From JAMHWF01 sp964371405 (GTDB taxonomy: Bacteria > Pseudomonadota > Gammaproteobacteria > Burkholderiales > Burkholderiaceae_C): a stretch of DNA of 64,000 nt. The stretch spans positions 62,001-126,000 of the forward strand of contig CAYJLV010000007.1 of the NCBI GenBank assembly GCA_964371405.1. The letters are read 5' to 3'. Under the pieces are notes generated by a model that worked only from the letters and a program-made list of their open reading frames with translations, searched no databases and was not told the DNA's origin. This document shows positions 26,982 to 35,284 of this stretch, piece by piece. Position numbers and translations under genes: made by a program. Numbering within the stretch: the stretch's first letter is position 1; each line of letters starts with the position of its first letter.

Positions 26982-28298
26982 ATGCCGATGCACCCGTCGC
27001 TGCGCACCGCTATCGCCGCTCTCGCCGCTGCAATCGTCGCCGCCGGCTGCGGCGACATCGCGCGACTGCCGGTCGAGGCCGGCACCGGCCCGCAGCCGCA
27101 ACTGCCCGAGCCGCGGCGCGAGCGCATCCCGACGGTGCAGGTCGCGAAGGCTGTCGGCTGGCCGACCGGTGCGGCGCCGACGCCGGCCGAGGGGTTCGTC
27201 GTGACGCGCCTGGCCGAAGGGCTCGACCACCCGCGCTGGCTGCACGTGCTGCCCAACGGCGACGTGCTCGTCGCCGAGACGAACGCGCCGCCAAGCGAGG
27301 ACGGCGGCGGCCTGCGCGCCTGGGCGACGAAGCTGCTGATCAAGCGTGCCGGCGCGGGCACGCCGAGCGCGAACCGCATCACGCTGCTGCGCGACGCCGA
27401 CGGCGACGGCGTCGCCGAGACGCGCAGCGTGATCCTCGACAAGCTGAGTTCACCGTTCGGCATGGCGCTGGTCGGCAACGACCTCTACGTCGCCAACGCC
27501 GATGCGCTGCTGCGCTTTGCCTACGTGCCCGGTGCGGCGCGCATCCAGACGCCCGGCACGAAGGTCGTCGACCTGCCCGCCGCGCCGCGCAACCACCACT
27601 GGACCAAGAACGTGATCGCCAGCCGCGACGGCCGCAGGCTCTACGTGACGGTGGGGTCGAACAGCAACGTCGCCGAACACGGCATGGAGGTCGAACAAGG
27701 TCGTGCGGCGATCTGGGAGCTCGACATCGCGAGCGGGCGCCATCGCATCTACGCGAGCGGCCTGCGCAACCCCAACGGCATGGCGTGGAGCGGCGCCGGC
27801 ACGCTGTGGACCGTCGTCAACGAGCGCGACGAACTCGGCAGCGACCTGGTGCCCGACTACCTCACCTCGGTGAGGGACGGCGCCTTCTACGGCTGGCCCT
27901 ACAGCTGGTACGGCGGCCATGTCGACGCGCGCGTGCAACCGCAGCGGCCCGACCTCGTCGCGCGCGCCGTCGTGCCCGACTACGCGCTGGGGCCGCACAC
28001 AGCGGCGCTCGGCCTGGCGTCGGCGCAGGGCCAGAAGCTCGGTGCGGCGTGGGCCGGCGGCATGTTCATCGGCCTGCACGGCTCGTGGAACCGCAAGCCG
28101 CCGAGCGGCTACAAGGTGGTGTTCGTGCCGTTCACCGGCGAGCGGCCGGACGGCGCGCCGCGCGACGTGCTGACGGGTTTCCTCGACGCCGAAGGCAACG
28201 CGCGCGGCCGCCCGGTCGGCGTGGCGATCGATGCTCGCGGCGCGCTGCTCGTGGCCGACGATGTCGGCAACATCGTGTGGCGGGTGACGGCAAGGTGA
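26982..28298 (+). CDS. PQQ-type glucose/sorbosone dehydrogenase-like lipoprotein
   Basis: 438 residues. A lipoprotein signal peptide is visible: Met-rich start, hydrophobic AIAALAAAIVAAG and lipobox Cys near residue 23. The mature part is a six-bladed propeller of the glucose/sorbosone dehydrogenase family, with LDHPRWLHVLPNGDVLVAET, RNHHWTKNV and YGWPYSWYGGH segments. Such enzymes oxidise sugars with PQQ in the periplasm and feed electrons to quinones or cytochromes. The ATG at 26982 follows GAGGAA. It is divergent from the CBS gene. Confidence 0.88.
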   Translation: MPMHPSLRTAIAALAAAIVAAGCGDIARLPVEAGTGPQPQLPEPRRERIPTVQVAKAVGWPTGAAPTPAEGFVVTRLAEGLDHPRWLHVLPNGDVLVAETNAPPSEDGGGLRAWATKLLIKRAGAGTPSANRITLLRDADGDGVAETRSVILDKLSSPFGMALVGNDLYVANADALLRFAYVPGAARIQTPGTKVVDLPAAPRNHHWTKNVIASRDGRRLYVTVGSNSNVAEHGMEVEQGRAAIWELDIASGRHRIYASGLRNPNGMAWSGAGTLWTVVNERDELGSDLVPDYLTSVRDGAFYGWPYSWYGGHVDARVQPQRPDLVARAVVPDYALGPHTAALGLASAQGQKLGAAWAGGMFIGLHGSWNRKPPSGYKVVFVPFTGERPDGAPRDVLTGFLDAEGNARGRPVGVAIDARGALLVADDVGNIVWRVTAR

Positions 28299-28361
28299 GA
28301 TCCGCTTCGCTCGATCCCTGCTTCGTGCAAGCTGTCGTCGCGGGCCGGGGCCGCGGGCGCG

Positions 28362-29069
28362 TCAGCCACGCTCGGCAGCGCCCCTCGATGCCGGCATCCC
28401 GCGCTTGCTGCCCGCCGCGGCGAACTTCGCGACCGTTCCCGCGATCAGCGGGCGGTAGAGGATCCGCAGCAACCAGCCCGGCACGAATCGCCCGCGCTCT
28501 TCGTGCGCCGCTCGCGCCCGTGGATGGTCCATGAAGCGCAAACCGGAGACCCGGTAGCCCTCCGACGGCAGCCTGAACTCGATTCGGCTCAGGTGCTTGA
28601 TCGACTTGTAGCCGTAGTGCGCAGGAGCGACCAGGCGCAGCGGCGCGCCGTGATCGACCGACAGCGGCTCGCCGTTCAGGCGGTCGGCCAGCAGGACGTC
28701 GGGCGCGAGCAGATCCTCGAGCAGCAGCGCGCTGTGCGCCCCGTCCTGGCCGCGCAGCGCGACGAGCGTGGCCGCCGCATCGGGCCGCGCCTGAGGCTGG
28801 ATCACGCGCGCATGGAAGTCGGCGAAGCGCACCCCTTCCCAACGCAGGCTGCGCACGCTCCACGTCGTGACGCAGTGGAAGTCGCTGACCTGCGCAGTCC
28901 GCGGCAGGCCCTGCAGCGCATCCGCCAGCGTCAGGCGGTTCCCGACCCGCCCGGTGATCTCGATCGAAGCCTCGCGCTCCTTGGCCGGGAACCGGTCGGC
29001 GAACCGGGTGAGGCCGAAGCGGTGGAAGCGCTCGGTCGCTCGCTGTCCCGCGGGTAGAGGCTGCGTCAT
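28362..29069 (-). CDS. Molybdopterin-binding oxidoreductase domain protein (sulfite oxidase/YedY fold)
   Basis: 235 residues with the oxidoreductase molybdopterin-binding fold. The probable Mo-ligand Cys is in SDFHCVTTWSV, and VDHGAPLRLVAPAHYGYKSIKHL is the family's cofactor-contact segment. There is no Tat signal, so unlike MsrP (YedY) it seems cytoplasmic or anchored by a partner. The C-terminal 60 residues contain a hydrophobic stretch WLLRILYRPLIAG and a basic tail. ATG at 29069 has GGAGG six bases upstream and overlaps the stop of the SRPBCC gene. Confidence 0.8.
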   Translation of the reverse strand: MTQPLPAGQRATERFHRFGLTRFADRFPAKEREASIEITGRVGNRLTLADALQGLPRTAQVSDFHCVTTWSVRSLRWEGVRFADFHARVIQPQARPDAAATLVALRGQDGAHSALLLEDLLAPDVLLADRLNGEPLSVDHGAPLRLVAPAHYGYKSIKHLSRIEFRLPSEGYRVSGLRFMDHPRARAAHEERGRFVPGWLLRILYRPLIAGTVAKFAAAGSKRGMPASRGAAERG

Positions 29070-29545
29070 GATGATCCTCCGCAAGAGTGGACAGGTGATC
29101 CGTAACGCGCCCGCAGTCGAGCATGCCGATGCCTGAAGACGAGCCGATACACCGGCTCCAGCACCGCCGACAGGGCGCGCAGGCGCGGCGCGAAGTCGAT
29201 GCTGTCGACGATTTCGCAGCCGCCCGCAGCCGGCGCGACAACCCTCTCATGGCGCCAGTGGCGATTGATCCACGAGGTCGAAGTTTCGACGAACTTGCGC
29301 TCCGGGCCGAGGTCGAGCGTCCCGAAGGCATGGCGGTCGATGGGGACGACACCGAACAGGAGGATCCAGCTCTCGAACAGGGAGTGGATGCCGCTCCAGT
29401 CCTCGAGCTTCAGCCTGCGCCACGCGTCCGGCGCCGACATGCGGATCCACGGCCCGAGTTCGTAGTTCACCGTGTCCATCGACAACCCGTCCCACACCGT
29501 CGCGGGAGCCGCTGCGAGCCTGCTGCGAACGACGAGCCGAGGCAC
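29066..29545 (-). CDS. SRPBCC-family protein
   Basis: 159 residues from a GTG start. The sequence pattern (hydrophobic N-terminal strand RLVVRSRLAAAPATVWD, central W-rich part, C-terminal long helix) fits the Bet v1/START-like SRPBCC ligand-binding fold. It ends in an ATGA overlap with the molybdopterin-domain gene, so the two products probably act together. It lies 31 bases downstream of paaZ and could be read from the same transcript. Ligand unknown. Confidence 0.7.
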   Translation of the reverse strand: MPRLVVRSRLAAAPATVWDGLSMDTVNYELGPWIRMSAPDAWRRLKLEDWSGIHSLFESWILLFGVVPIDRHAFGTLDLGPERKFVETSTSWINRHWRHERVVAPAAGGCEIVDSIDFAPRLRALSAVLEPVYRLVFRHRHARLRARYGSPVHSCGGSS

Positions 29546-29576
29546 AGGCGCGATGGCTGGAAGGGCAATCGGTCTG

Positions 29577-31628
29577 CTAACTCGCAGCCCGCTTGGCGAC
29601 CAGCGTCAGGATGTCGTAGCTCGCGACGACCTCGTCGTGCTGGTTCGTCACTTCGACGTCCCACGCAACGACGCCCTGCCCCACGCCCTTGGCGTCGGCG
29701 CGCCCGCGGTCCGTCTTGCGCTTGGCAGTGAGGCGCGCGCGGATCGTGTCGCCGATCGCCACCGGCTTGACGAAGCGCAGCGTGTCGAGGCCGTAGTTGG
29801 CGAGCACCGGCCCCGGTGCCGGCGAGACGAACAAGCCTGCCGCCGCCGACAGCACGAAGTAGCCGTGCGCGATGCGCTGGCCGAAGGCGCTGTCCTGCGC
29901 CGCGATGGCGTCGAAGTGCATGTAGAAGTAGTCGCCCGAGATGCCGCCGAAGGCGACGATGTCGGCCTCGGTCACGGTGCGGCGGTGCGTCAGCAGCGAA
30001 TCGCCGATCTGCAGATCCTCGAAGTGCTTGCGAAACGGATGCACGTCGCTTTCGCGCACCGCGGCGCCGCGCACGTGCTCGCCAACCACCGCGGCGAGCA
30101 TCGTGGGCGACCCCTGCACCGCGGCGCGCTGCAGGAAGTGCTTGACGGCACGCACGCCGCCCAACTCTTCGCCGCCGCCGGCTCGACCCGGGCCGCCGTG
30201 CTTCAACAGCGGCAGCGGCGAGCCGTGGCCGGTCGACTCGGCCGCCGCGACGCGATCGAGCACGAGCAGCCGGCCGTGATGCGCGGCGGCGAACGGAATC
30301 GCGTGCGCGGCAACGGCTGGCTCCTTCGTCACCAGCGTCGCGACCAGGCTGCCGCGTCCGCGCGCGGCGAGCGCGAGTGCTTCGTCGAGGTCGTCATAGG
30401 CCATCAGCGTGCTGACCGGGCCGAAGGCCTCGACGTCGTGCGCGCAGTGCGCGTGGGCGTCGCGCGCGACGAGCAGCGTCGGCGCGAAGAAGGCGCCGTC
30501 GGCGACGCCGTCGCCCAGCGGCTCGAAGCCGTCGCGCTCGCCGTGGACCACGTCGGCGCCTGCACACAGCGCCGCGACGCGAGCCGCAACGTCGTCGCGC
30601 TGCGCGTGCGAGGCCAGCGCGCCCATGCGCACGTCGTCGCGCGCCGGGTCGCCGACCGTCGTCTTCGCGAGCCGCGCCTTCAGACGCGCGGCGACGGCGT
30701 CGAGATGCCGGCGCGGCACGATGGCGCGGCGGATCGCGGTGCACTTCTGGCCCGCCTTGACCGTCATCTCGCGCGCCAACTCCTTGACGTAGAGGTCGAA
30801 CTCCTCGTCGTCGGGCGCCACGTCGGGCGCGAGGATGGCGCAGTTGAGCGAATCGGCCTCGGCATTGAACGGCACCGAGTGGCGCACCAGGTTCGGCTGC
30901 ACCCGCAGCTTCGCGGCCGTGTCTGCCGAGCCGGTGAAGGTGACGACGTCCTGGCCGTCGAGGCGGTCGAGCAGGTCGCCGGTCGAGCCGATCACGAGTT
31001 GCAGGCTGCCCGCGGGCAACAGGCCCGACTCGATCATCAGCCGCACCAGCGCCTCGGTCAGGTACGAGGTCGAGGTCGCCGGCTTGGCGATGCACGGCAT
31101 GCCGGCGAGAAAGCTCGGCGCGAACTTCTCGAGCAGGCCCCACACGGGGAAGTTGAAGGCGTTGATGTGCACCGCGACACCGCGACGCGGCACCAGGATG
31201 TGCGTTCCGGCAAAGCGGTTCTGCTTGCCCAGCGCGATGACGGGCCCTTCGTGCAGCAGGTTGCCCGACGGCAGCTCGTTGGCGCCGACGCCGGCATACG
31301 CGAACAGCGTGCCGCTGCCCCCCTCGATGTCGACCCAGCTGTCGCTGCGCGTGGCGCCGGTGTACGCCGAGACTGCGTACAGCGCTTCCTTGCGCTCGAC
31401 GAGGAACTTGGCCAGCGCCTTGAGCCGCGCTGCGCGCTGCTGGAAGTCGAGCGCCAGCAGCGCCGGCACGCCGACCTCGCGCGCATGCACGAGCGCCTCG
31501 CCGAAGTCGATGCGCTCGGCGTGCGTGCACGCCACGTCGCGGCCGTCGACCGCGCTGCGCAGCGCGTCGGCCGGCCGCGCGCCGATCCAGCGGCCGGCGA
31601 TGTAGCTCTGCAGGATGGGAGTCGTCAT
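29577..31628 (-). CDS. paaZ: PaaZ: oxepin-CoA hydrolase / 3-oxo-5,6-dehydrosuberyl-CoA semialdehyde dehydrogenase
   Basis: 683 residues, full length. The N-terminal aldehyde dehydrogenase (1 to about 515) has the catalytic Cys at 296 in AGQKCTAIRR and the general-base Glu in NAEADSLN. The C-terminal MaoC-type hotdog hydratase (about 530-683) has FGGISGDYFYMHFD and GQRIAHGYFV, with the catalytic Asp and His. The enzyme opens the oxepin-CoA ring and oxidises the resulting aldehyde with NADP in phenylacetate breakdown. It is the last paa gene of the leftward run. A hairpin with a T-run lies immediately before it. Confidence 0.95.
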   Translation of the reverse strand: MTTPILQSYIAGRWIGARPADALRSAVDGRDVACTHAERIDFGEALVHAREVGVPALLALDFQQRAARLKALAKFLVERKEALYAVSAYTGATRSDSWVDIEGGSGTLFAYAGVGANELPSGNLLHEGPVIALGKQNRFAGTHILVPRRGVAVHINAFNFPVWGLLEKFAPSFLAGMPCIAKPATSTSYLTEALVRLMIESGLLPAGSLQLVIGSTGDLLDRLDGQDVVTFTGSADTAAKLRVQPNLVRHSVPFNAEADSLNCAILAPDVAPDDEEFDLYVKELAREMTVKAGQKCTAIRRAIVPRRHLDAVAARLKARLAKTTVGDPARDDVRMGALASHAQRDDVAARVAALCAGADVVHGERDGFEPLGDGVADGAFFAPTLLVARDAHAHCAHDVEAFGPVSTLMAYDDLDEALALAARGRGSLVATLVTKEPAVAAHAIPFAAAHHGRLLVLDRVAAAESTGHGSPLPLLKHGGPGRAGGGEELGGVRAVKHFLQRAAVQGSPTMLAAVVGEHVRGAAVRESDVHPFRKHFEDLQIGDSLLTHRRTVTEADIVAFGGISGDYFYMHFDAIAAQDSAFGQRIAHGYFVLSAAAGLFVSPAPGPVLANYGLDTLRFVKPVAIGDTIRARLTAKRKTDRGRADAKGVGQGVVAWDVEVTNQHDEVVASYDILTLVAKRAAS

Positions 31629-31643
31629 GGCAGGAAGATCCGC

Positions 31644-31684
31644 AAAAAGAAAAAGGGCGAGGCCGGCACGCGCCGCCCCGCCCC
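31644..31684 (-). terminator. Possible terminator or attenuator between the binding-protein gene and paaZ
   Basis: On the minus strand a GC-rich stem (outer pairs GGGCG with CGCCC, an inner imperfect GGCGG/CCGGC part) is followed by TTTTTCTTTTT. This is the only good stem plus T-run I noticed. It lies 15 bases before the paaZ start codon, so paaZ would need read-through or its own promoter. Confidence 0.45.
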
Positions 31685-31719
31685 ACTGCCGCCGGTGCTG
31701 CGCCGGCGACGCCGATCGA

Positions 31720-32865
31720 TCAGGGCTGGTACTTCCAGCCGCCCTTCTCGATCTTGACCATCACGTAGGCGCGCTGGTCGAGGCCAAGGTGGTCGGTCGG
31801 CGACATGTTGAAGATGCCGTGCGCGCCGGGCATTTCCTTGATCCCCTCGAGGGCGTCGCGCAGCGCGGCACGGAACGCCGGCGTGCCCGGCTGCGCCTTC
31901 TTCAGCGCGGCCGGCACGGCGGCGGTCATCAGCAGTCCCGCGTCCCAGGCGTGCGCGCCGAAGGTCGAGACGCTGCCCTTGCCGTGCGCCGCCTCGTAGG
32001 TCTGGATGTAGGCGAGCGCCGATTTGCGCACCGGGTGGCTGGCAGGCAGTTGGTCGGCGACGAGCACCGGGCCGGCGGGCAGGAAGGTGCCTTCGACGTC
32101 CTTGCCGCCGACGCGCAGGAAGTCGGCGTTGGCGACGCCGTGCGTCTGGTAGATCTTGCCCGTATAGCCGCGTTCGACCAGCGTCTTCTGCGGCAGCGCG
32201 GCCGGCGTGCCGGAGCCGGCGATCAGCACGGCGTCGGGCTTGGCCGAGATCAGCTTGAGCACCTGAGCCGTCACCGTCGTGTCGGTGCGTGCATAGCGTT
32301 CGCTGGCGATGACCTGCAGGCTCTTCAGGCCGGCGGCCTTGTTGAACTCGCCGAACCAGCCCTCGCCGTAGGCGTCGGCGAAGCCGATGAAGCCGACCGT
32401 CTTGACGCCCGCGTCGGCCATGTGCTTGGCGATCGCCAGCGACATCATGATGTCGTTCTGCGGCGTCTTGAAGACCCAGCGCTTCTTCGCATCGACCGGC
32501 TCCACGATGCGCGCCGAAGCCGCCATCGAGATCATCGGCGTCTGGTTCTCGGCGACGACGTCGATCATCGCCAGCGAGTTCGGCGTCACCGTCGAGCCGA
32601 GCACGACGTCGACCTTGCTCTCGGTGATCAGCTTGCGCGTGTTGGTGACGGCGGTCGTCGTGTCGCTGGCGTCGTCGAGCACGATGTAGTTGATCTTCTG
32701 GCCGGCGATCGTCTTGGGCATCAGCGCGATCGTGTTCTTTTCGGGGATGCCGAGCGAGGCGGCCGGGCCGGTGGCCGACACCGTGACGCCGACGTTGATG
32801 TCGGCGAAGGCGGCACTGCAAGCGAGCGCGAGCGCTGCGGCGGCGAGATGCGGTAGATACTTCAT
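31720..32865 (-). CDS. ABC transporter substrate-binding protein (branched-chain amino acid/aromatic type)
   Basis: 381 residues with a Sec signal peptide (hydrophobic HLAAAALALACSAAFA). The mature protein is a LivK/type I periplasmic binding protein, beginning INVGVTVSATGPAASLGIPE. In paa loci such proteins usually serve uptake of phenylacetate or a related acid, but the permease and ATPase genes are not in this window. The ATG at 32865 is chosen because it places the signal peptide at the N-terminus. It lies between paaR and paaZ on the same strand. Confidence 0.88.
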   Translation of the reverse strand: MKYLPHLAAAALALACSAAFADINVGVTVSATGPAASLGIPEKNTIALMPKTIAGQKINYIVLDDASDTTTAVTNTRKLITESKVDVVLGSTVTPNSLAMIDVVAENQTPMISMAASARIVEPVDAKKRWVFKTPQNDIMMSLAIAKHMADAGVKTVGFIGFADAYGEGWFGEFNKAAGLKSLQVIASERYARTDTTVTAQVLKLISAKPDAVLIAGSGTPAALPQKTLVERGYTGKIYQTHGVANADFLRVGGKDVEGTFLPAGPVLVADQLPASHPVRKSALAYIQTYEAAHGKGSVSTFGAHAWDAGLLMTAAVPAALKKAQPGTPAFRAALRDALEGIKEMPGAHGIFNMSPTDHLGLDQRAYVMVKIEKGGWKYQP

Positions 32866-32928
32866 GCGGTCTCCGTCGTGGTGTTGAGGATGAAAGGCGT
32901 CGAGCATGCCGCAGCGTCGTCGCCCGCG

Positions 32929-33561
32929 TTATAGGGGTTGCCCTGCGACGGCGCGCGTCCGGCGCGGTACGTTGACGGTGCGCAAACCGCCGCGAAACAG
33001 CTCGGCGACGATCGGCGCCATCGCCGCGTGAGTCAACGCGCCGCCGGGCTGCAGCCAGGTGAACATCCAGTTGATCATGCCGAACAGCAGCATCGCCAGC
33101 GGCGTGTGCAGCGCGGCGCGCCGGGCGTCGGGGCGCAGCTCGGCGATCGCGCCCGCGAAGGCGTCGACGACGCGGCGCTCCTTGCGGAGGACGCGCTCAC
33201 GGTCGGCCGGCTTCATGAAGCGCACGTCCTCGGTCAGCACGCGGTGCGCGTGCTGCGCGTCGGCATAGGCCTCGACGAAGCGCACGATCAGCCGCTCGAG
33301 CCGGGCCTCGGCGGGCAGGCCCGCGGCATCGGTCTCGCTCACCAGGGCCTCGAGGCGCTCGACGTGGCCCTCGGCGATGCTGACGAGCAACGCGTCCTTG
33401 TCGCGGAAGTAGTGGTAGAGCGTCGGCTTGGACAGGCCCGACGCTTCGGCGACGGCGTTCATCGTCGTCGCCGGGTAGCCGCGCTGCGCGAACAGCTCGG
33501 CGGCGCGCGCGAGGATCGTCTCACGCTGTTCGTCGTAGTCGGGGGAGCGTCCGCGAGCCAT
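32929..33561 (-). CDS. paaR: PaaR: TetR-family regulator of phenylacetate catabolism
   Basis: 210 residues. The N-terminal TetR HTH (about 14-60) is RETILARAAELFAQRGYPAT followed by SGLSKPTLYHYFRDKDALL. The ligand domain is all-helical. It is 18 bases downstream of paaE in the paa operon, the usual place for the betaproteobacterial PaaR repressor, which is released by phenylacetyl-CoA. The perfect palindrome at 40030-40043 is a fitting operator. Confidence 0.88.
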   Translation of the reverse strand: MARGRSPDYDEQRETILARAAELFAQRGYPATTMNAVAEASGLSKPTLYHYFRDKDALLVSIAEGHVERLEALVSETDAAGLPAEARLERLIVRFVEAYADAQHAHRVLTEDVRFMKPADRERVLRKERRVVDAFAGAIAELRPDARRAALHTPLAMLLFGMINWMFTWLQPGGALTHAAMAPIVAELFRGGLRTVNVPRRTRAVAGQPL

Positions 33562-33579
33562 CGGCTGGGTGAACAGGGT

Positions 33580-34656
33580 TCAACGCTCGTCGTACGACAC
33601 GACGACGCGCTGCGTCAGCGGGTGCGCCTGGCAGGTCAGCACGTAGCCGGCGGCGACCTCGTGCTTCTCGAGCGCGAAGTTGCGCTCCATGCGCACTTCG
33701 CCTTCGAGCACCCTGGCGCGGCAGGTCGAGCAGACGCCCGACTTGCACGAGTACGGGACTTCCAGGCCGGCGTTGCCGGCGGCCTCGAGGATGCTGGCGT
33801 CGCCGGCGCGAAAGTCGATCTCGCGCGTGAGGCCGTCGCGCACGACGACGATCTTCGCCTGCACCGCGTCGCCGGGCAGCGCCGCGTGCGTGGCCGGCGG
33901 CACGCCGTCGGGTACGCCGAAGCGCTCGATGTGGATGCGCCCCGGCGGCACGCCCGCCGCCAGCAGCGCGGCTTCGGCCTCGTCGTTGACGCCGTGCGGG
34001 CCGCAGACGAAGGCCTGGTCGATCGACGCCGGATCGATCAGCGGGCCGACGAACTCGGCGATCTTGGCGCGCGTCAGCCGCCCGGCGGCGAGCGGCGCAT
34101 CGACCTGCTCGCGCGAGAACACGTGGTGCAGCACGACGCGGGTGAGCCAGCGGTTCTTGAGGTCTTCGAGTTCCTCCTTGAACATCGTCGACTTCTGGCT
34201 GCGGTTGCCGTAGATCAGCGTGAAGCGGCTGGCCGGTTCGCGCTTGAGCACCGTCTTCATGATCGACAGGATCGGCGTGATGCCGCTGCCGCCCGCGATG
34301 CCGAGATAGTGGCGCGACGCCGCCGGCTCGAGCGGCACGTGGAAGTGACCCTGCGGCGGGATCACCTGCAGCGTGTCGCCCTCGTGCAGCCGCTCGTGCA
34401 CCCAGGCCGAGAACGCGCCGCCGGGCACGCGGCGCACGCCGACGCGCAGTTCGCCGTCGTCGATGCCGGCGCAGATCGAATAGGAGCGCCGCAGGTCCTG
34501 GCCATCGACGTCGCCGCGCAGCGTGAGGTACTGGCCCTGCGTGAAGCGGAAGGTGTCGCGCAGCGGCTCGGGCACGTCGAACGAGACGATGACGGCCTCG
34601 TCGGTGTCGGGCCTGACGGCGCGAACCTTCAACGGGTGGAAATGCAGGCTGGTCAT
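33580..34656 (-). CDS. paaE: PaaE: reductase of the phenylacetyl-CoA epoxidase
   Basis: 358 residues. The N-terminal FAD-binding ferredoxin reductase domain has RRSYSIC, the NAD(P) domain has GGSGITPILSIMK, and the C-terminal plant-type 2Fe-2S domain has PYSCKSGVCSTCRARV plus a distal Cys in LTCQAHP. It passes electrons from NADPH to the di-iron PaaABC oxygenase. Its ATG overlaps the stop of the small ORF upstream. Confidence 0.95.
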   Translation of the reverse strand: MTSLHFHPLKVRAVRPDTDEAVIVSFDVPEPLRDTFRFTQGQYLTLRGDVDGQDLRRSYSICAGIDDGELRVGVRRVPGGAFSAWVHERLHEGDTLQVIPPQGHFHVPLEPAASRHYLGIAGGSGITPILSIMKTVLKREPASRFTLIYGNRSQKSTMFKEELEDLKNRWLTRVVLHHVFSREQVDAPLAAGRLTRAKIAEFVGPLIDPASIDQAFVCGPHGVNDEAEAALLAAGVPPGRIHIERFGVPDGVPPATHAALPGDAVQAKIVVVRDGLTREIDFRAGDASILEAAGNAGLEVPYSCKSGVCSTCRARVLEGEVRMERNFALEKHEVAAGYVLTCQAHPLTQRVVVSYDER

Positions 34657-34769
34657 GACAGCCCCTCGTCCGACGAGTACATCGGCCGATCCCCCGCGGG
34701 GATCGCGGGCCGGCTTGGGGCGGCCCGGCGCTCGGCCCGCAGCGCGGCAAGGTATGCAGGAGATCTCAT
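34653..34769 (-). CDS. 38-residue ORF between paaD and paaE, coupled on both sides
   Basis: The frame fills the paaD-paaE gap exactly. Its ATG (34769-34767) shares a base with the paaD stop in a TGATG arrangement, and its TGA overlaps the paaE ATG in an ATGA. The product starts MRSPAYLAALRAERRAAPSR and ends in MYSSDEGLS. No domain is recognised; it is basic at the N-terminus and acidic at the C-terminus. The double overlap is the main argument that it is translated, if only to carry ribosomes from paaD to paaE. Confidence 0.5.
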   Translation of the reverse strand: MRSPAYLAALRAERRAAPSRPAIPAGDRPMYSSDEGLS

Positions 34770-35284
34770 CAGATCGGCTTGAAATGCTCGAACGGCTCGC
34801 GGCAGGCGCGACAGCGATAGAGCGCCTTGCACGCCGTCGAGCCGAAGGCCGAGAGGCGCTCGGTGTCGGCGCTGCCGCAGCGCGGGCAGTCGATCGCTGC
34901 CGGGCGGGCTGCGCCGCGCACCAAGCGCAGCGGCGCGCCGGCTGCGGCGTCGGCCGGCCCCGGCGGCGCGATGCCGTAGTCGCGCAGCTTGCGGCGACCT
35001 TCGTCGCTGATCCAGTCGGTGGTCCAGGCGGGAGCGCGGCGCAGCGTGGCGCGCGCCGGTCCGAGCCCTGCGGCGTCGATCGCGTAGCGCACGCTGCGCT
35101 CGATCACCTCGGTGGCCGGGCAACCGGAGTAGGTCGGCGTCAGCACGACATCGAGCGCGCCGTCGGCGGACTCGGCAACGTCGCGCACGATGCCGAGGTC
35201 GCAGACCGACAGCGCCGGCACCTCGGGGTCAGGCACCTGTCGCAGCACGCGCCAGGCCTCGGCGACGCGCGGTGTCGCGCTCAC
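34769..35284 (-). CDS. paaD: PaaD: iron-sulfur/di-iron maturation protein of the epoxidase
   Basis: 171 residues. The MIP18/DUF59 domain (about 1-85) has VPDPEVPALSVCDLGIVRDV and the conserved TPTYSGCPATEVI. A C-terminal zinc-ribbon-like region has CPRCGS and CRACREPF. The GTG start at 35284 overlaps the paaC stop (GTGA). PaaD is required for an active PaaABCE complex, probably in Fe-S assembly. Confidence 0.92.
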   Translation of the reverse strand: MSATPRVAEAWRVLRQVPDPEVPALSVCDLGIVRDVAESADGALDVVLTPTYSGCPATEVIERSVRYAIDAAGLGPARATLRRAPAWTTDWISDEGRRKLRDYGIAPPGPADAAAGAPLRLVRGAARPAAIDCPRCGSADTERLSAFGSTACKALYRCRACREPFEHFKPI

